A stretch of DNA of 64,000 bases from Chryseobacterium luquanense (GTDB taxonomy: Bacteria; Bacteroidota; Bacteroidia; Flavobacteriales; Weeksellaceae): positions 19,759 to 83,758 of the forward strand of contig NZ_JAOVZV010000026.1 in assembly GCF_026460945.1 (NCBI RefSeq), in the 5' to 3' direction. The notes beneath the pieces are model-generated. The model was not told the origin of the DNA. It was given only the letters and a program-made list of their open reading frames with translations, and did not search any database. This document shows positions 9,315 through 18,107 of the stretch, piece by piece. The position numbers were made by a program, and so were the translations under genes. Numbering within the stretch: position 1 is the first letter of the stretch; the number at the start of each line of letters is the position of its first letter.

Positions 9315-10955
9315 ATGCTATCTAAAATAAATCCTACACAAACTAATAGCTGGAAAGCTCTCGACGAACATTTTGGAGATAATGATTTTGAATTAAGAAG
9401 TCTTTTTCAATACAATCCGAACCGTTTCGAAGAGTTTTCTATTAAAAAAGACAATTTTTTATTCGATTATTCTAAAAATTTAATTGATGCAAGAACAAAA
9501 GAATTATTATTAAATCTTGCAGAAGAATGTCAGTTGAAGGATGCGATTTCTAAAATGTTTTCAGGAGATAAAATCAACGAGACAGAAGGAAGAGCGGTTT
9601 TACATACAGCACTAAGAGATTTTTCTGATAAAGAGATTTTGGTTGATGGCGAAAATATCAAACCTCAAATCAAAAGAGTTTTGGATCACATGAAATCTTT
9701 TTCTGAAAACGTAATTTCAGGAAATCATAAAGGTTTTAGCGGAAAAGAAATTACTGATGTTGTAAATATCGGAATCGGTGGTTCAGATTTGGGCCCCGTG
9801 ATGGTAGTTTCAGCGTTGAAGCATTTTAAAACAAGACTTGATGTTCACTTCGTTTCGAATGTGGATGGAAATCATATCGCCGAAGTGGTGAAGAATTTAA
9901 ATCCTGAAACCACTTTATTCATCATCGCTTCGAAAACGTTTACCACTCAGGAGACGATGACGAATGCCAATTCTGCAAAAGACTGGTTTTTGAAAGCAGG
10001 AAAGCAGGAAGATGTTGCGAAACATTTCGTAGCCTTATCCACCAATGTTCAGGCAGTGAAAGATTTTGGAATTGCTGAAGAAAATATCTTCGAATTTTGG
10101 GATTGGGTTGGCGGAAGATATTCTTTGTGGAGCGCGATCGGTTTAAGTATCGTACTTGCAGTAGGATATGACAATTTCGAACAGTTATTAAAAGGAGCTG
10201 AAAATACAGATCAGCATTTTCAGACGGTAGATTTTTCCGAGAACGTTCCTGTTTTAATGGGGCTTTTAGGAATATGGTACCGTAATTTTTACGCAGCAAC
10301 AACGCATGCGATCTTACCTTACTCTCAATATCTTGACCGCTTTGCAGCCTATCTTCAGCAGGGAGACATGGAAAGCAACGGAAAATGTGTTGACAGAAAT
10401 GGAGAATTCGTAGAATATGAAACCGGACCCATTATTTGGGGCGAACCGGGAACTAACGGGCAGCACGCTTTCTATCAGTTAATCCACCAGGGAACAGAAT
10501 TGATTCCTGCAGATTTTATTGCGTATGCAAAAAGTCCGAATGAGGTTTCTGACCATCAGGATAAATTGCTGGCTAACTTTTTTGCACAAACTGAAGCTCT
10601 GGCTTTCGGTAAAAATGAAGAAGAAGTGGAGGCTGAATTAAAAGCATCGGGAAAATCTGAAGAAGAAATTGACTTCTTATTAAATTATAAGGTCTTCCAC
10701 GGAAACACGCCTACAAACTCGTTATTAATCAAAGAATTAACTCCTTTTTCACTAGGACAACTGATTGCAATGTATGAGCATAAAATATTTGTGCAGGGTG
10801 TGATCTGGAATATTTTCAGTTTTGACCAATTTGGAGTTGAATTAGGAAAAGTTTTAGCAAATAAAATCTTACCCGAGTTGGAAAATAGGGAGGCCATCAG
10901 TTCTCATGACAGTTCTACAAATGGGTTAATTAATTATTATAAATCAAACAAATAA
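9315..10955 (+). CDS. pgi: Glucose-6-phosphate isomerase
   Basis: The 546-residue enzyme interconverts glucose 6-phosphate and fructose 6-phosphate in the cytoplasm. The sugar-isomerase signatures are intact: VVNIGIGGSDLGPVM (about 150-164), the phosphate-binding region ASKTFTTQETMTNA, WDWVGGRYSLWSAIGLS, and the catalytic Glu/His segment GEPGTNGQHAFYQLIHQG (about 377-394). The length is normal for the long form of the family. It is preceded by its own promoter and followed by a 100-bp gap before folD. Confidence 0.97.
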   Translation: MLSKINPTQTNSWKALDEHFGDNDFELRSLFQYNPNRFEEFSIKKDNFLFDYSKNLIDARTKELLLNLAEECQLKDAISKMFSGDKINETEGRAVLHTALRDFSDKEILVDGENIKPQIKRVLDHMKSFSENVISGNHKGFSGKEITDVVNIGIGGSDLGPVMVVSALKHFKTRLDVHFVSNVDGNHIAEVVKNLNPETTLFIIASKTFTTQETMTNANSAKDWFLKAGKQEDVAKHFVALSTNVQAVKDFGIAEENIFEFWDWVGGRYSLWSAIGLSIVLAVGYDNFEQLLKGAENTDQHFQTVDFSENVPVLMGLLGIWYRNFYAATTHAILPYSQYLDRFAAYLQQGDMESNGKCVDRNGEFVEYETGPIIWGEPGTNGQHAFYQLIHQGTELIPADFIAYAKSPNEVSDHQDKLLANFFAQTEALAFGKNEEEVEAELKASGKSEEEIDFLLNYKVFHGNTPTNSLLIKELTPFSLGQLIAMYEHKIFVQGVIWNIFSFDQFGVELGKVLANKILPELENREAISSHDSSTNGLINYYKSNK

Positions 10956-11055
10956 GAAGATATTAGATAAATGATTGATGAAATAATGAAAGTAAATTCA
11001 TCTGAAATTCATTTATTCTACATCTAGAAAGTCTAATAAAGTAATAAAAGTAAAA

Positions 11056-11940
11056 ATGGCAGAAATTCTTGACGGATTAAAAGTTTCCAAAGAAATAAAA
11101 GCAGAAATCAAGGTTGAAGTTGATAAAATCATTGCAAGCAAAAGAAGAGCGCCACATTTGGTAGCCATTCTTGTTGGAAACAACGGAGCAAGTAAAGCTT
11201 ATGTCAACGCAAAAGTGAAAGATTGTGAAGAAGTTGGTTTTCAATCGAGCTTAGTGAAATTTCCAAGTACGGTTTCTGAGTCTGAATTGTTGGAGAAAAT
11301 CGATGAATTAAATAAATCTAAAGCGGTGGACGGTTTTATCGTTCAGTTACCGTTACCCGATCAGGTGGATCAGGAGAAAATTATTAATGCGATTGATCCG
11401 AGGAAAGATGTTGACGGTTTCCACCCTACAAATTTCGGGAAAATGGCTTTGGAAATGGATACGTTTTTACCTGCAACTCCATTCGGAATTTTAACTTTAT
11501 TGGAGAGATACAATATCGAAACAAAAGGTAAAGACTGCGTGATCATCGGAAGAAGCAAGATCGTAGGAAGACCGATGAGTATCTTAATGGGAAGAAAAGA
11601 TTTCCCAGGAAATTCTACGGTTACCTTGACGCACTCTTACACAAAAGACATCGAAGAATATACAAAAAAAGCAGACATTGTTATTACCGCTTTAGGTGAT
11701 CCTCACTTTTTAAAAGGTGAAATGATCAAAGACGGAGCAGTGATCGTGGACGTAGGAATTACAAGAGTTGATGACGAGTCTCCAAAAGGATATTATCTGG
11801 CAGGTGATGTAGATTTTGACAGCTGTGCAGAAAAAGCAAGCTGGATCACGCCGGTTCCGGGAGGAGTAGGTCCGATGACAAGAGCAATGTTGATGAAAAA
11901 CACCATCATTGCCTATAAAACTTCAGTCTATAACGACTAA
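11056..11940 (+). CDS. folD: Bifunctional methylenetetrahydrofolate dehydrogenase / methenyltetrahydrofolate cyclohydrolase
   Basis: The 294-residue protein matches FolD over its full length. The active-site Tyr/Lys pair is in KAYVNAKVKDCEEVG (about residues 48-62). The folate-site motif QLPLPDQVDQEKI follows, then the nucleotide-binding GRSKIVGRPMSILM. The C-terminal PGGVGPMTRAML is the family signature. FolD makes 10-formyl-THF from 5,10-methylene-THF, feeding purine and formyl-Met synthesis. Only 6 bp separate it from queE, so the two are probably cotranscribed. The link is plausible because both are part of pterin/purine-related metabolism. Confidence 0.96.
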   Translation: MAEILDGLKVSKEIKAEIKVEVDKIIASKRRAPHLVAILVGNNGASKAYVNAKVKDCEEVGFQSSLVKFPSTVSESELLEKIDELNKSKAVDGFIVQLPLPDQVDQEKIINAIDPRKDVDGFHPTNFGKMALEMDTFLPATPFGILTLLERYNIETKGKDCVIIGRSKIVGRPMSILMGRKDFPGNSTVTLTHSYTKDIEEYTKKADIVITALGDPHFLKGEMIKDGAVIVDVGITRVDDESPKGYYLAGDVDFDSCAEKASWITPVPGGVGPMTRAMLMKNTIIAYKTSVYND

Positions 11941-11946
11941 TTTAAA

Positions 11947-12576
11947 ATGGATTTAGTAGAAGATATATTATTAAAAGAAGGTAAAATGCTCCCGGTGATG
12001 GAGCATTTTTACACTATTCAGGGAGAAGGTGCTCATACAGGAAAAGCAGCTTATTTTATCAGATTGGGCGGTTGCGATGTTGGTTGCCATTGGTGTGATG
12101 TAAAAGAAAGTTGGGATCCGAATCTTCACCCTTTAATGAATGCTGAGGAAATTGCAGAAACTGCAGCAAAACATTGTAAAATTGTTGTTTTAACAGGTGG
12201 CGAACCTTTGATGTGGAATTTAGATATTTTAACTGGAAAGTTAAAGGAATTAGGCTGTACTGTTCACATAGAAACCTCTGGAGCTTATCCCATGAGCGGT
12301 AAATTGGATTGGATTACCCTTTCACCTAAGAAAACGGGTTTACCAAAAGAAGAAATTTACCAGAAAGCTCATGAACTAAAAGTGATTGTTTTTAATAATA
12401 ATGACTTAAAATTTGCAGAAGAACAAGCTGCAAAAGTTTCGGAAAACTGTAAATTATATCTGCAAAGTGAATGGAGCAAGCGTGAGGAAATTTATCCTAA
12501 AATCACTGATTTTATTTTAGCAAATCCTCGTTGGCAAGCCTCAGTTCAGACTCATAAATACTTGAATATTCCGTAA
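11947..12576 (+). CDS. queE: 7-carboxy-7-deazaguanine synthase (radical SAM)
   Basis: This 209-residue enzyme converts 6-carboxytetrahydropterin to 7-carboxy-7-deazaguanine in queuosine biosynthesis. The N-terminal motif HFYTIQGEGAHTGKAAYFIR is characteristic of QueE. The radical SAM cysteines follow as CDVGCHWC (C-x3-C-x2-C), with the QueE-typical Trp next to the last Cys. GGEP appears later as the SAM-binding strand. The other queuosine genes are not in the window. It is 6 bp downstream of folD. Confidence 0.93.
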   Translation: MDLVEDILLKEGKMLPVMEHFYTIQGEGAHTGKAAYFIRLGGCDVGCHWCDVKESWDPNLHPLMNAEEIAETAAKHCKIVVLTGGEPLMWNLDILTGKLKELGCTVHIETSGAYPMSGKLDWITLSPKKTGLPKEEIYQKAHELKVIVFNNNDLKFAEEQAAKVSENCKLYLQSEWSKREEIYPKITDFILANPRWQASVQTHKYLNIP

Positions 12577-12613
12577 AATTCTTATATTAGCTTCTGTGTT
12601 CTATAAAAGATAA

Positions 12614-13984
12614 ATGCAAAGAATACGATATTCCCGATATCTGAAATCCTTAATCATTTTGCTTGACCTTTTGGTTATTGCAGCGGTTTTTATATTCTAT
12701 TTTATAAATACAAACCGGGATTTGGTTCATAATCAGGACATTTGGTACGAAAATTCTTTTCCATTGCTTTTGGTTATTTCATTTTGGGTTCTACTAAGCG
12801 GAAGAACAAAAATTTATAATATTTCCAGAAACCTTACCTACATTCTTTTCGTAGAACGTATCATTGTACATTTTCTGCTATTCATAATAGGTTTGGTTCT
12901 TATTCGAAAAGTAAGCAGCAATCAGTTTTTCGGTTCAGAATTGACTTGGCTGTCACTTTATCTTTTCTTTTTCATCTTTTTACTAAAATCGGGTGTTTAT
13001 TTTTTGATCAGATATATCCGGACAATGGGAATCAACCATAGAAATGTGATGTTTTTGAACGAAAACAATTCAACGGATGTTTTAAAAAAGATAATTGAAG
13101 AAAAAAAAGATTTCGGCTACAAAACATTTAATTATAATTCTTCCGAAATTAATCCTGAAAATTTGGTTGATTTTTGGAAAAAAAATGGAATTCATACTTT
13201 ATTTCTTCCAACTGAAAATTCGTTTGATGAGGAAATACAGGATAAAATTTTCAGATTAGCTGAAGCCAACAAAGTACACATTTCTTTGATTCCCAATATC
13301 TCTCAGAATAACTTTTTCTTTTATGATTTAGATTACATTCAGACTCAACCGGTTTTAACGCAGACCAAATACCCTTTAGATTATTATTCTAATTTTTTAT
13401 TGAAAAGAACTTTTGATATTATTTTTTCGGTATTTGTTTTGCTATTTATCTGTTCGTGGTTATTTCCTTTAATAGCTTTATTAATTAAAAGAAGCTCTAA
13501 AGGACCTGTATTTTTCATTCAGAAAAGATATGGTTTTCATGAAGAGGTTTTTAATTGCATCAAATTCAGAACGATGGTTGTGAATGAAGATTCAACAAAG
13601 AAGACAACGAGTGAGAATGATTCAAGAATAACAAAAATCGGGAAGTTTTTAAGAAAGACCAGCCTTGATGAAATGCCGCAGTTTATCAATGTTTTAAAAG
13701 GTGAAATGTCTGTTGTAGGACCAAGACCTCACATGTTGGCTGTTGATAATTATTACAAGCCCAAAATTGGAAGATACAGTTTGAGAAGTCATACCAATCC
13801 TGGAATTACAGGTTTAGCACAAGTAAATGGGTTGAGAGGAGATGCAGGAGACGTGGAAATTGAAATGAACAAACGTATTTTGGCTGACGCATTTTATGTA
13901 AGAAACTGGAGCTTCGTTTTAGATTTTATAATTATTTTAAAAACCATTTTATTAGTTATAAAAGGAGATAAAAACGCAAAATAA
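12614..13984 (+). CDS. Polyprenyl-phosphate sugar phosphotransferase (WcaJ/WbaP type)
   Basis: The 456-residue protein has an N-terminal membrane region with about five hydrophobic segments (residues 12-140). A short nucleotide-binding-like domain follows (NVMFLNENNSTDVLKKII), and then a C-terminal bacterial sugar transferase domain. The latter starts at LLKRTFDIIFSVFVLLF (about 263) and contains GPVFFIQKRYGF, CIKFRTMVVNE, LRKTSLDEMPQFINVLKGE and SVVGPRPH, all hallmark motifs. Such enzymes load the first sugar phosphate onto undecaprenyl phosphate for capsule, exopolysaccharide or O-antigen. No other glycan genes are adjacent, so which polymer it starts is unknown. Confidence 0.9.
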   Translation: MQRIRYSRYLKSLIILLDLLVIAAVFIFYFINTNRDLVHNQDIWYENSFPLLLVISFWVLLSGRTKIYNISRNLTYILFVERIIVHFLLFIIGLVLIRKVSSNQFFGSELTWLSLYLFFFIFLLKSGVYFLIRYIRTMGINHRNVMFLNENNSTDVLKKIIEEKKDFGYKTFNYNSSEINPENLVDFWKKNGIHTLFLPTENSFDEEIQDKIFRLAEANKVHISLIPNISQNNFFFYDLDYIQTQPVLTQTKYPLDYYSNFLLKRTFDIIFSVFVLLFICSWLFPLIALLIKRSSKGPVFFIQKRYGFHEEVFNCIKFRTMVVNEDSTKKTTSENDSRITKIGKFLRKTSLDEMPQFINVLKGEMSVVGPRPHMLAVDNYYKPKIGRYSLRSHTNPGITGLAQVNGLRGDAGDVEIEMNKRILADAFYVRNWSFVLDFIIILKTILLVIKGDKNAK

Positions 13985-14045
13985 GCTTAATATCAGTTGA
14001 CCTCAACGTTGACCAAATTAAATAAAAATAGTCTAATTTAGCAGA

Positions 14046-14798
14046 ATGTTAAAAAAGTTTTTTTCAGCGGTAGGAGAATATATGATTCTTATCGGTAAAT
14101 CTATGCAAAAGCCTCAGAAAATGAGAGTTTTCTGGAAGCTGTTTATGCGGGAAATAAACGATTTAGGAGTCAACTCTTTTGGGTTGGTCATCTTCACCTC
14201 TATATTTGTGGGAGCGGTGGTTGCGATTCAGATGTTTAATAACTTTGACGCTTCATCATTCCCTATTCCACCGGCTTTTGTAGGATATGCAACAAAAGCA
14301 GTTCTAATTTTGGAATTTGCCCCAACAATTATCAGTTTGATTTTAGCAGGAAAAGTAGGATCCTATATTGCATCTACAATTGGTACAATGCGGGTTTCTG
14401 AGCAAATCGATGCTTTAGACATTATGGGAGTAAACTCTCCGAATTTCTTGATTTTACCTAAAATTATTGCATGTTTAATTTTTAATCCCATTTTGATTGC
14501 TATCAGTATCGTTTTTGGTATTGGGGGAGGTTATCTTGCAGGGATGATTACAGGAAGCTGGACGACTGCAGATTACATCACCGGAATACAGATGTATATG
14601 CCCAATCTTTTTATTTATTACGCTTTTACCAAAACTATTGTTTTTGCATTCGTAATCGCCACTGTTCCTTCTTATTTTGGATATTTTGTGAAAGGAGGGT
14701 CATTGGAAGTTGGTAGAGCAAGTACACAAGCGGTAGTTTGGACGATGGTTTTCATTATTATTTCTGAATTACTTTTAACACAATTAATATTAAGCTGA
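14046..14798 (+). CDS. mlaE: MlaE-family phospholipid ABC transporter permease
   Basis: The 250-residue permease has an N-terminal amphipathic helix and about five membrane segments. It carries the family motifs FGLVIFTSIFVGAVVAIQ, APTIISLILAGKVGSYIASTIGTM and EQIDALDIMGV. MlaE works with the ATPase MlaF to move phospholipids between inner membrane and an MCE-domain protein at the periplasmic face. Its stop overlaps the mlaF start by 1 nt, so the two are translationally coupled. No MlaD (MCE) gene follows, unlike in many operons. Confidence 0.93.
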   Translation: MLKKFFSAVGEYMILIGKSMQKPQKMRVFWKLFMREINDLGVNSFGLVIFTSIFVGAVVAIQMFNNFDASSFPIPPAFVGYATKAVLILEFAPTIISLILAGKVGSYIASTIGTMRVSEQIDALDIMGVNSPNFLILPKIIACLIFNPILIAISIVFGIGGGYLAGMITGSWTTADYITGIQMYMPNLFIYYAFTKTIVFAFVIATVPSYFGYFVKGGSLEVGRASTQAVVWTMVFIIISELLLTQLILS

Positions 14799-15613
14799 TG
14801 ATCGAGGTAAAAAATCTTAAAAAGAGTTTTGGTGATGTTGAAGTGCTTAAAGGAATTTCAACCACTTTCGAAAAAGGAAAAACAAACCTTATTATCGGGC
14901 AAAGTGGTTCCGGAAAAACCGTTTTCCTAAAAAGTTTATTGAATGTTTATCAACCTTCATCAGGAGAAATTTTGTTTGACGGAAGAGACATCAATATCAT
15001 GAACCGTGAAGAAAAACAACAATTACGTTCAGAAATAGGAACGCTTTTTCAAGGAAGTGCATTGTTTGACTCTTTAACGGTAGAAGAAAACATCATGTTT
15101 CCACTCGATATGTTTACCAATCTTACTTTCCGAGAAAAGAAAAGAAGGGTTTTTGAAGTAATTGGAAGAGTACATTTAGATAAAGCAAACAGAAAATTTC
15201 CGTCAGAGATTTCAGGAGGAATGCAAAAGCGTGTAGCAATTGCAAGAGCCATTGTGAATCACCCGAAATATCTTTTTTGCGATGAACCAAACTCAGGATT
15301 AGACCCTTATACATCTAATGTAATTGATGATTTATTGCTTGAAATTACCAAAGAATACAACACCACAACAATCATCAATACGCACGATATGAACTCGGTA
15401 ATGACTATTGGTGAAAAGATTGTATATCTGAGGTTAGGCATCAAAGAATGGGAAGGAAATAAAGACGTTCTTATTACAGCAGGTAATAAAAATCTGATTG
15501 ATTTCGTTTATTCATCAGAACTATTTAAAGAATTGAGAGAGTATTTATTAGAGAATAATAAAACTATTGAAAATACAATTACAAAAATTGACGATAATGA
15601 AAAAAATAATTAG
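14798..15613 (+). CDS. mlaF: MlaF-family phospholipid ABC transporter ATP-binding protein
   Basis: The 271-residue ATPase has Walker A GQSGSGKT (about residues 34-41), Q-loop LFQGSALFDSLTVEENIMFPL, signature ISGGMQKRVAIARA and Walker B YLFCDEPNSGLDP, then the H-loop NTHDM. The Q-loop region and the SGGMQKR signature are typical of MlaF/Ttg2A rather than of sugar or metal importers. It pairs with the MlaE permease encoded just upstream. Its 3' end overlaps the next gene by 17 nt. Confidence 0.93.
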   Translation: MIEVKNLKKSFGDVEVLKGISTTFEKGKTNLIIGQSGSGKTVFLKSLLNVYQPSSGEILFDGRDINIMNREEKQQLRSEIGTLFQGSALFDSLTVEENIMFPLDMFTNLTFREKKRRVFEVIGRVHLDKANRKFPSEISGGMQKRVAIARAIVNHPKYLFCDEPNSGLDPYTSNVIDDLLLEITKEYNTTTIINTHDMNSVMTIGEKIVYLRLGIKEWEGNKDVLITAGNKNLIDFVYSSELFKELREYLLENNKTIENTITKIDDNEKNN

Positions 15614-16235
15614 TGCAGCACTCATCGGTTTTTCGGTTTTTGCTTCGGCACAGATTTCTTTGGCAGCAAAAGCAAATGTAGCAATACCTACAAGCTCAGC
15701 TTCTTGGAAGAATTTTAAAACTGCAGCATCGAATACCGTAGAGCAAAACGGAAAAAATATTACAGGTTTCAATGTTGGTTTATCTTTGAAAATTGATTTG
15801 CCCACTGCATTATACTTAATGCCCGAAATTTATTATACTAATTTCAGTAATGAAGTTACGGTTCAGAATGACGTTAATGCAGCTCAAACAACCATTAAAG
15901 CTAAAAACAGCAGAGTAGACATTCCTGTTTTGGTTGGTGTAAATGTTTTGGGGAACTTATTAAGCGCTTACGCAGGACCAGTTGGAAGTTTTAACTTAGC
16001 GAAAAGTGATAATTTTGATAACTTCGTTCAGAAAGTTGATGCTAAAGAATTCACAGTAGGATATCAATTAGGTGTACAAAGTGAAATTAAGAAGATTATT
16101 CTTTCTGCAAGATACGAAGGAGCATTTTCTAAAGATCAGAGAAAATTCATCAATACAGTTGCCGGATCAAGTCAGGAGATTGATTATGACAACAGATCAA
16201 GTCTATTTTTATTAGGTTTAGGATATAAATTCTAA
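15597..16235 (+). CDS. Outer-membrane beta-barrel protein, porin-like
   Basis: The start was set at the ATG giving MKKIISAALIGFSVFASAQ, a standard signal peptide. An upstream ATG in frame adds 10 residues and would hide it. The mature part (about 190 residues) alternates hydrophobic and polar residues and ends in SSLFLLGLGYKF, with the terminal Phe typical of outer-membrane barrels. Motifs such as LPTALYLMPEIYYTNFSNEV and DIPVLVGVNVLG fit the outer-membrane beta-barrel (PorT/OmpA-like) family. Its start lies inside the end of mlaF, so it is coupled to the Mla genes. A role at the outer-membrane end of lipid transport is an inference. Confidence 0.75.
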   Translation: MKKIISAALIGFSVFASAQISLAAKANVAIPTSSASWKNFKTAASNTVEQNGKNITGFNVGLSLKIDLPTALYLMPEIYYTNFSNEVTVQNDVNAAQTTIKAKNSRVDIPVLVGVNVLGNLLSAYAGPVGSFNLAKSDNFDNFVQKVDAKEFTVGYQLGVQSEIKKIILSARYEGAFSKDQRKFINTVAGSSQEIDYDNRSSLFLLGLGYKF

Positions 16236-16251
16236 TTTGGATTTAAAACAT

Positions 16252-16283
16252 AAAAAATCCTCAAATTAAATTTGAGGATTTTT
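16252..16283. terminator. Bidirectional intrinsic terminator
   Basis: Perfect 13-bp arms (16255-16267 and 16269-16281) around one base, with A and T runs on both sides. It serves the convergent genes ending at 16235 and 16266. Confidence 0.88.
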
Positions 16284-16583
16284 ATTTATATTTTCTCGCT
16301 CAAGCTCAGCCTGACGTTTTTCAATTTCTAAAGCCTGTTTTTCAAGCTCAACTTTATCTTTTTGAAGCTGTAAAAATTCTTTTCTTTTCGCCTCAGCTTT
16401 TATAGCACTACCTTTGCTCACGTAGCCAATCAATCCGCCAAATATTAAGCCGATTCCGATTCCTGCCATTACTCCCATAACGTGAGAGATAGTTATTTTT
16501 TCAACGGTAAAATCTGTCGTGAGATAAAATAATAAAGCCGATACCGCTAGAAGTATCATTCCGATTACTGAGAGACTTTTCAT
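16266..16583 (-). CDS. Small membrane protein with C-terminal coiled coil, function unknown
   Basis: The 105-residue protein has two membrane helices (about residues 5-22 and 34-54, the second Gly-rich: GVMAGIGIGLIFGGLIGYV). A charged coiled coil of about 40 residues follows (AKRKEFLQLQKDKVELEKQ). I do not recognise a family. The stop codon lies inside the shared terminator hairpin. It has 67 bp between its start and the end of the M48 protease gene on the same strand. Confidence 0.6.
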   Translation of the reverse strand: MKSLSVIGMILLAVSALLFYLTTDFTVEKITISHVMGVMAGIGIGLIFGGLIGYVSKGSAIKAEAKRKEFLQLQKDKVELEKQALEIEKRQAELERENINKNPQI

Positions 16584-16650
16584 ATCTATATTTTTTTAGA
16601 ATTAAAAACCCTTACTCAAATTCAAGAAAGGGCTTAAGTTTTTAAGATAG

Positions 16651-17457
16651 TTATCCTTTTCCACCTGCAGCTCTGTAATATTCTAAAGCTTTTGGTAAAT
16701 CTTTTTGTATGTCACTTATTCTTGTTTGCGGACTTGGGTGAGTTGATAAAAACTCAGGTTGTCTCGCTCCCGAAGATGCAGATTCCATTCTACTCCAGAA
16801 AGGAATTGCCTGCTTTGGATCATATCCTGCGATTGCCATTAAATTCAGACCCATTTCATCAGCTTCTGACTCCTGCGTTCTGCCATATTTTAAAAGTGCA
16901 ACTTGAGAACCTATCGGATAAGCTGCTTCAAAAACTTTTGCTAATTGTGCATTTGAAATTGACCCTCCAAGAATTTGCCCGCCATATTGAGCGACCATTG
17001 CCTGTGAAATTCTTTCATTTCCATGACCTGCCAAAGCGTGAGAAACTTCATGTCCCATTACAACAGCTAATCCTGTTTCATCTTTAGTAATCGGAAGAAT
17101 TCCCGTGTAGACAGCAACTTTTCCACCCGGCATACACCAAGCGTTGATTTGATTATCCTGAAGAAGATTAAATTCCCATTGATAACTTGCCAAATCTGCA
17201 CTTCTCCCAATACTTGCATAATATTTTTCGGCTGCCGTTTTGATATTTGCACCTACTTTTTTTACCATTGTAGCCTGAGCTCCGGTTACAACTTTTGATT
17301 CTTTTAAAGTCTGTTGATATTGCTGAACAGCAGATGAAGTTATTTGAGGATTTAATGTTCCTATTTGCAATGATTGTCTTCCCGTCATTGGATTTGTAGT
17401 ACACGCAGCAACTGTTAAAGCAATTGCACCTATTCCTAAAAGATGAGTAATTTTCAT
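16651..17457 (-). CDS. M48-family metalloprotease lipoprotein (LoiP/YcaL/BepA-like)
   Basis: The start was placed at MKITHLLGIG because it gives a clean lipoprotein signal with Cys at residue 19 (LTVAAC). An upstream in-frame Met adds 10 residues with no purpose. The 268-residue product has the zinc motif HEVSH at 136-140 and the third ligand in RTQESEADEMGL (about 200). This is the M48C pattern. Such lipoproteins degrade misassembled outer-membrane proteins in the periplasm. It is lipid-anchored, probably in the outer membrane, and fits this window's set of envelope quality-control genes (PpiD-like, BamD, RseP). Confidence 0.92.
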   Translation of the reverse strand: MKITHLLGIGAIALTVAACTTNPMTGRQSLQIGTLNPQITSSAVQQYQQTLKESKVVTGAQATMVKKVGANIKTAAEKYYASIGRSADLASYQWEFNLLQDNQINAWCMPGGKVAVYTGILPITKDETGLAVVMGHEVSHALAGHGNERISQAMVAQYGGQILGGSISNAQLAKVFEAAYPIGSQVALLKYGRTQESEADEMGLNLMAIAGYDPKQAIPFWSRMESASSGARQPEFLSTHPSPQTRISDIQKDLPKALEYYRAAGGKG

Positions 17458-17515
17458 AATTTGCTTATTATATTTGAACCTTAACAATTTCTATTCCAAA
17501 AAAAAAATTAAAAAT

Positions 17516-17523
17516 TATTTTTG
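17516..17523 (+). promoter_or_regulatory. -7 element for the DUF4251 gene
   Basis: TATTTTTG fits TAnnTTTG. The predicted start of transcription near 17528 supports the ATG at 17562 over the upstream in-frame starts at 17532 and 17535. Confidence 0.5.
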
Positions 17524-17561
17524 CACGTATTTTGATGTATAAATTTACTAATTTTATTATC

Positions 17562-18107
17562 ATGAAAAATTATATAAAAATCATATCAGCTTTTGCTTTA
17601 ATTTTATTTTTCCAAAATTGTACAGCGCAAAAGACTGATCCACAAATAGTAAACAATTTGGTAAGTACTGATGAATTTACATTTCATGCTGAAAAAGCAA
17701 ATCCCACGAATTTCGATGTTATCAATGTTGTCAATTCAATGCCGAATGCCCAGCAACTTAGAACGTTTCAAATTTCTGGCGAAAACTATGGAATCGAAAT
17801 TAAAAAAGGCGTGATGGAAGTAACGCTTCCTTATTTCGGAAGATCATTCAACGCTGGATATGGTAGTTCAGATACAAGTTATCGATTTACATCAAAAGAT
17901 TATGCAGTAACTAAATCTCAAAGTAAAAAAGGAAATTGGGTGTATAAAATTAAACCAAATGATGTGAAAAATGTTTCTGATATCAATATTGAAATTTACA
18001 AAAATGGTAAGGCTTCAACTTCAATCAGAAGTAATGACAGACAACCGATTTCTTATGATGGATATATTTCTAAAAACGAAGAAACAAAAGAACAAGAGAA
18101 ACTTTAA
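17562..18107 (+). CDS. DUF4251-type exported protein
   Basis: The 181-residue product begins MKNYIKIISAFALILFFQNC, an export signal that may be lipidated at the Cys (loose lipobox) or cleaved after CTAQ. The mature part contains FTFHAEKANPTNFDVINVVN, VTLPYFGRSF and YRFTSKDYAV. This pattern of short beta strands resembles DUF4251 proteins of Bacteroidota. The role is unknown. Its stop codon overlaps the stop of meaB on the other strand by 4 nt, so both genes end at the same place with no terminator between. Confidence 0.65.
   Translation: MKNYIKIISAFALILFFQNCTAQKTDPQIVNNLVSTDEFTFHAEKANPTNFDVINVVNSMPNAQQLRTFQISGENYGIEIKKGVMEVTLPYFGRSFNAGYGSSDTSYRFTSKDYAVTKSQSKKGNWVYKIKPNDVKNVSDINIEIYKNGKASTSIRSNDRQPISYDGYISKNEETKEQEKL

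Noticed and set aside
9940..10302. 120-codon minus-strand ORF inside pgi
   Set aside because: Antisense of a well-conserved gene, with no start signal or family resemblance.
13998..14014. Two TTGACC repeats forming small palindromes before mlaE
   Set aside because: Too short and not repeated elsewhere. A regulator site is possible but unsupported.
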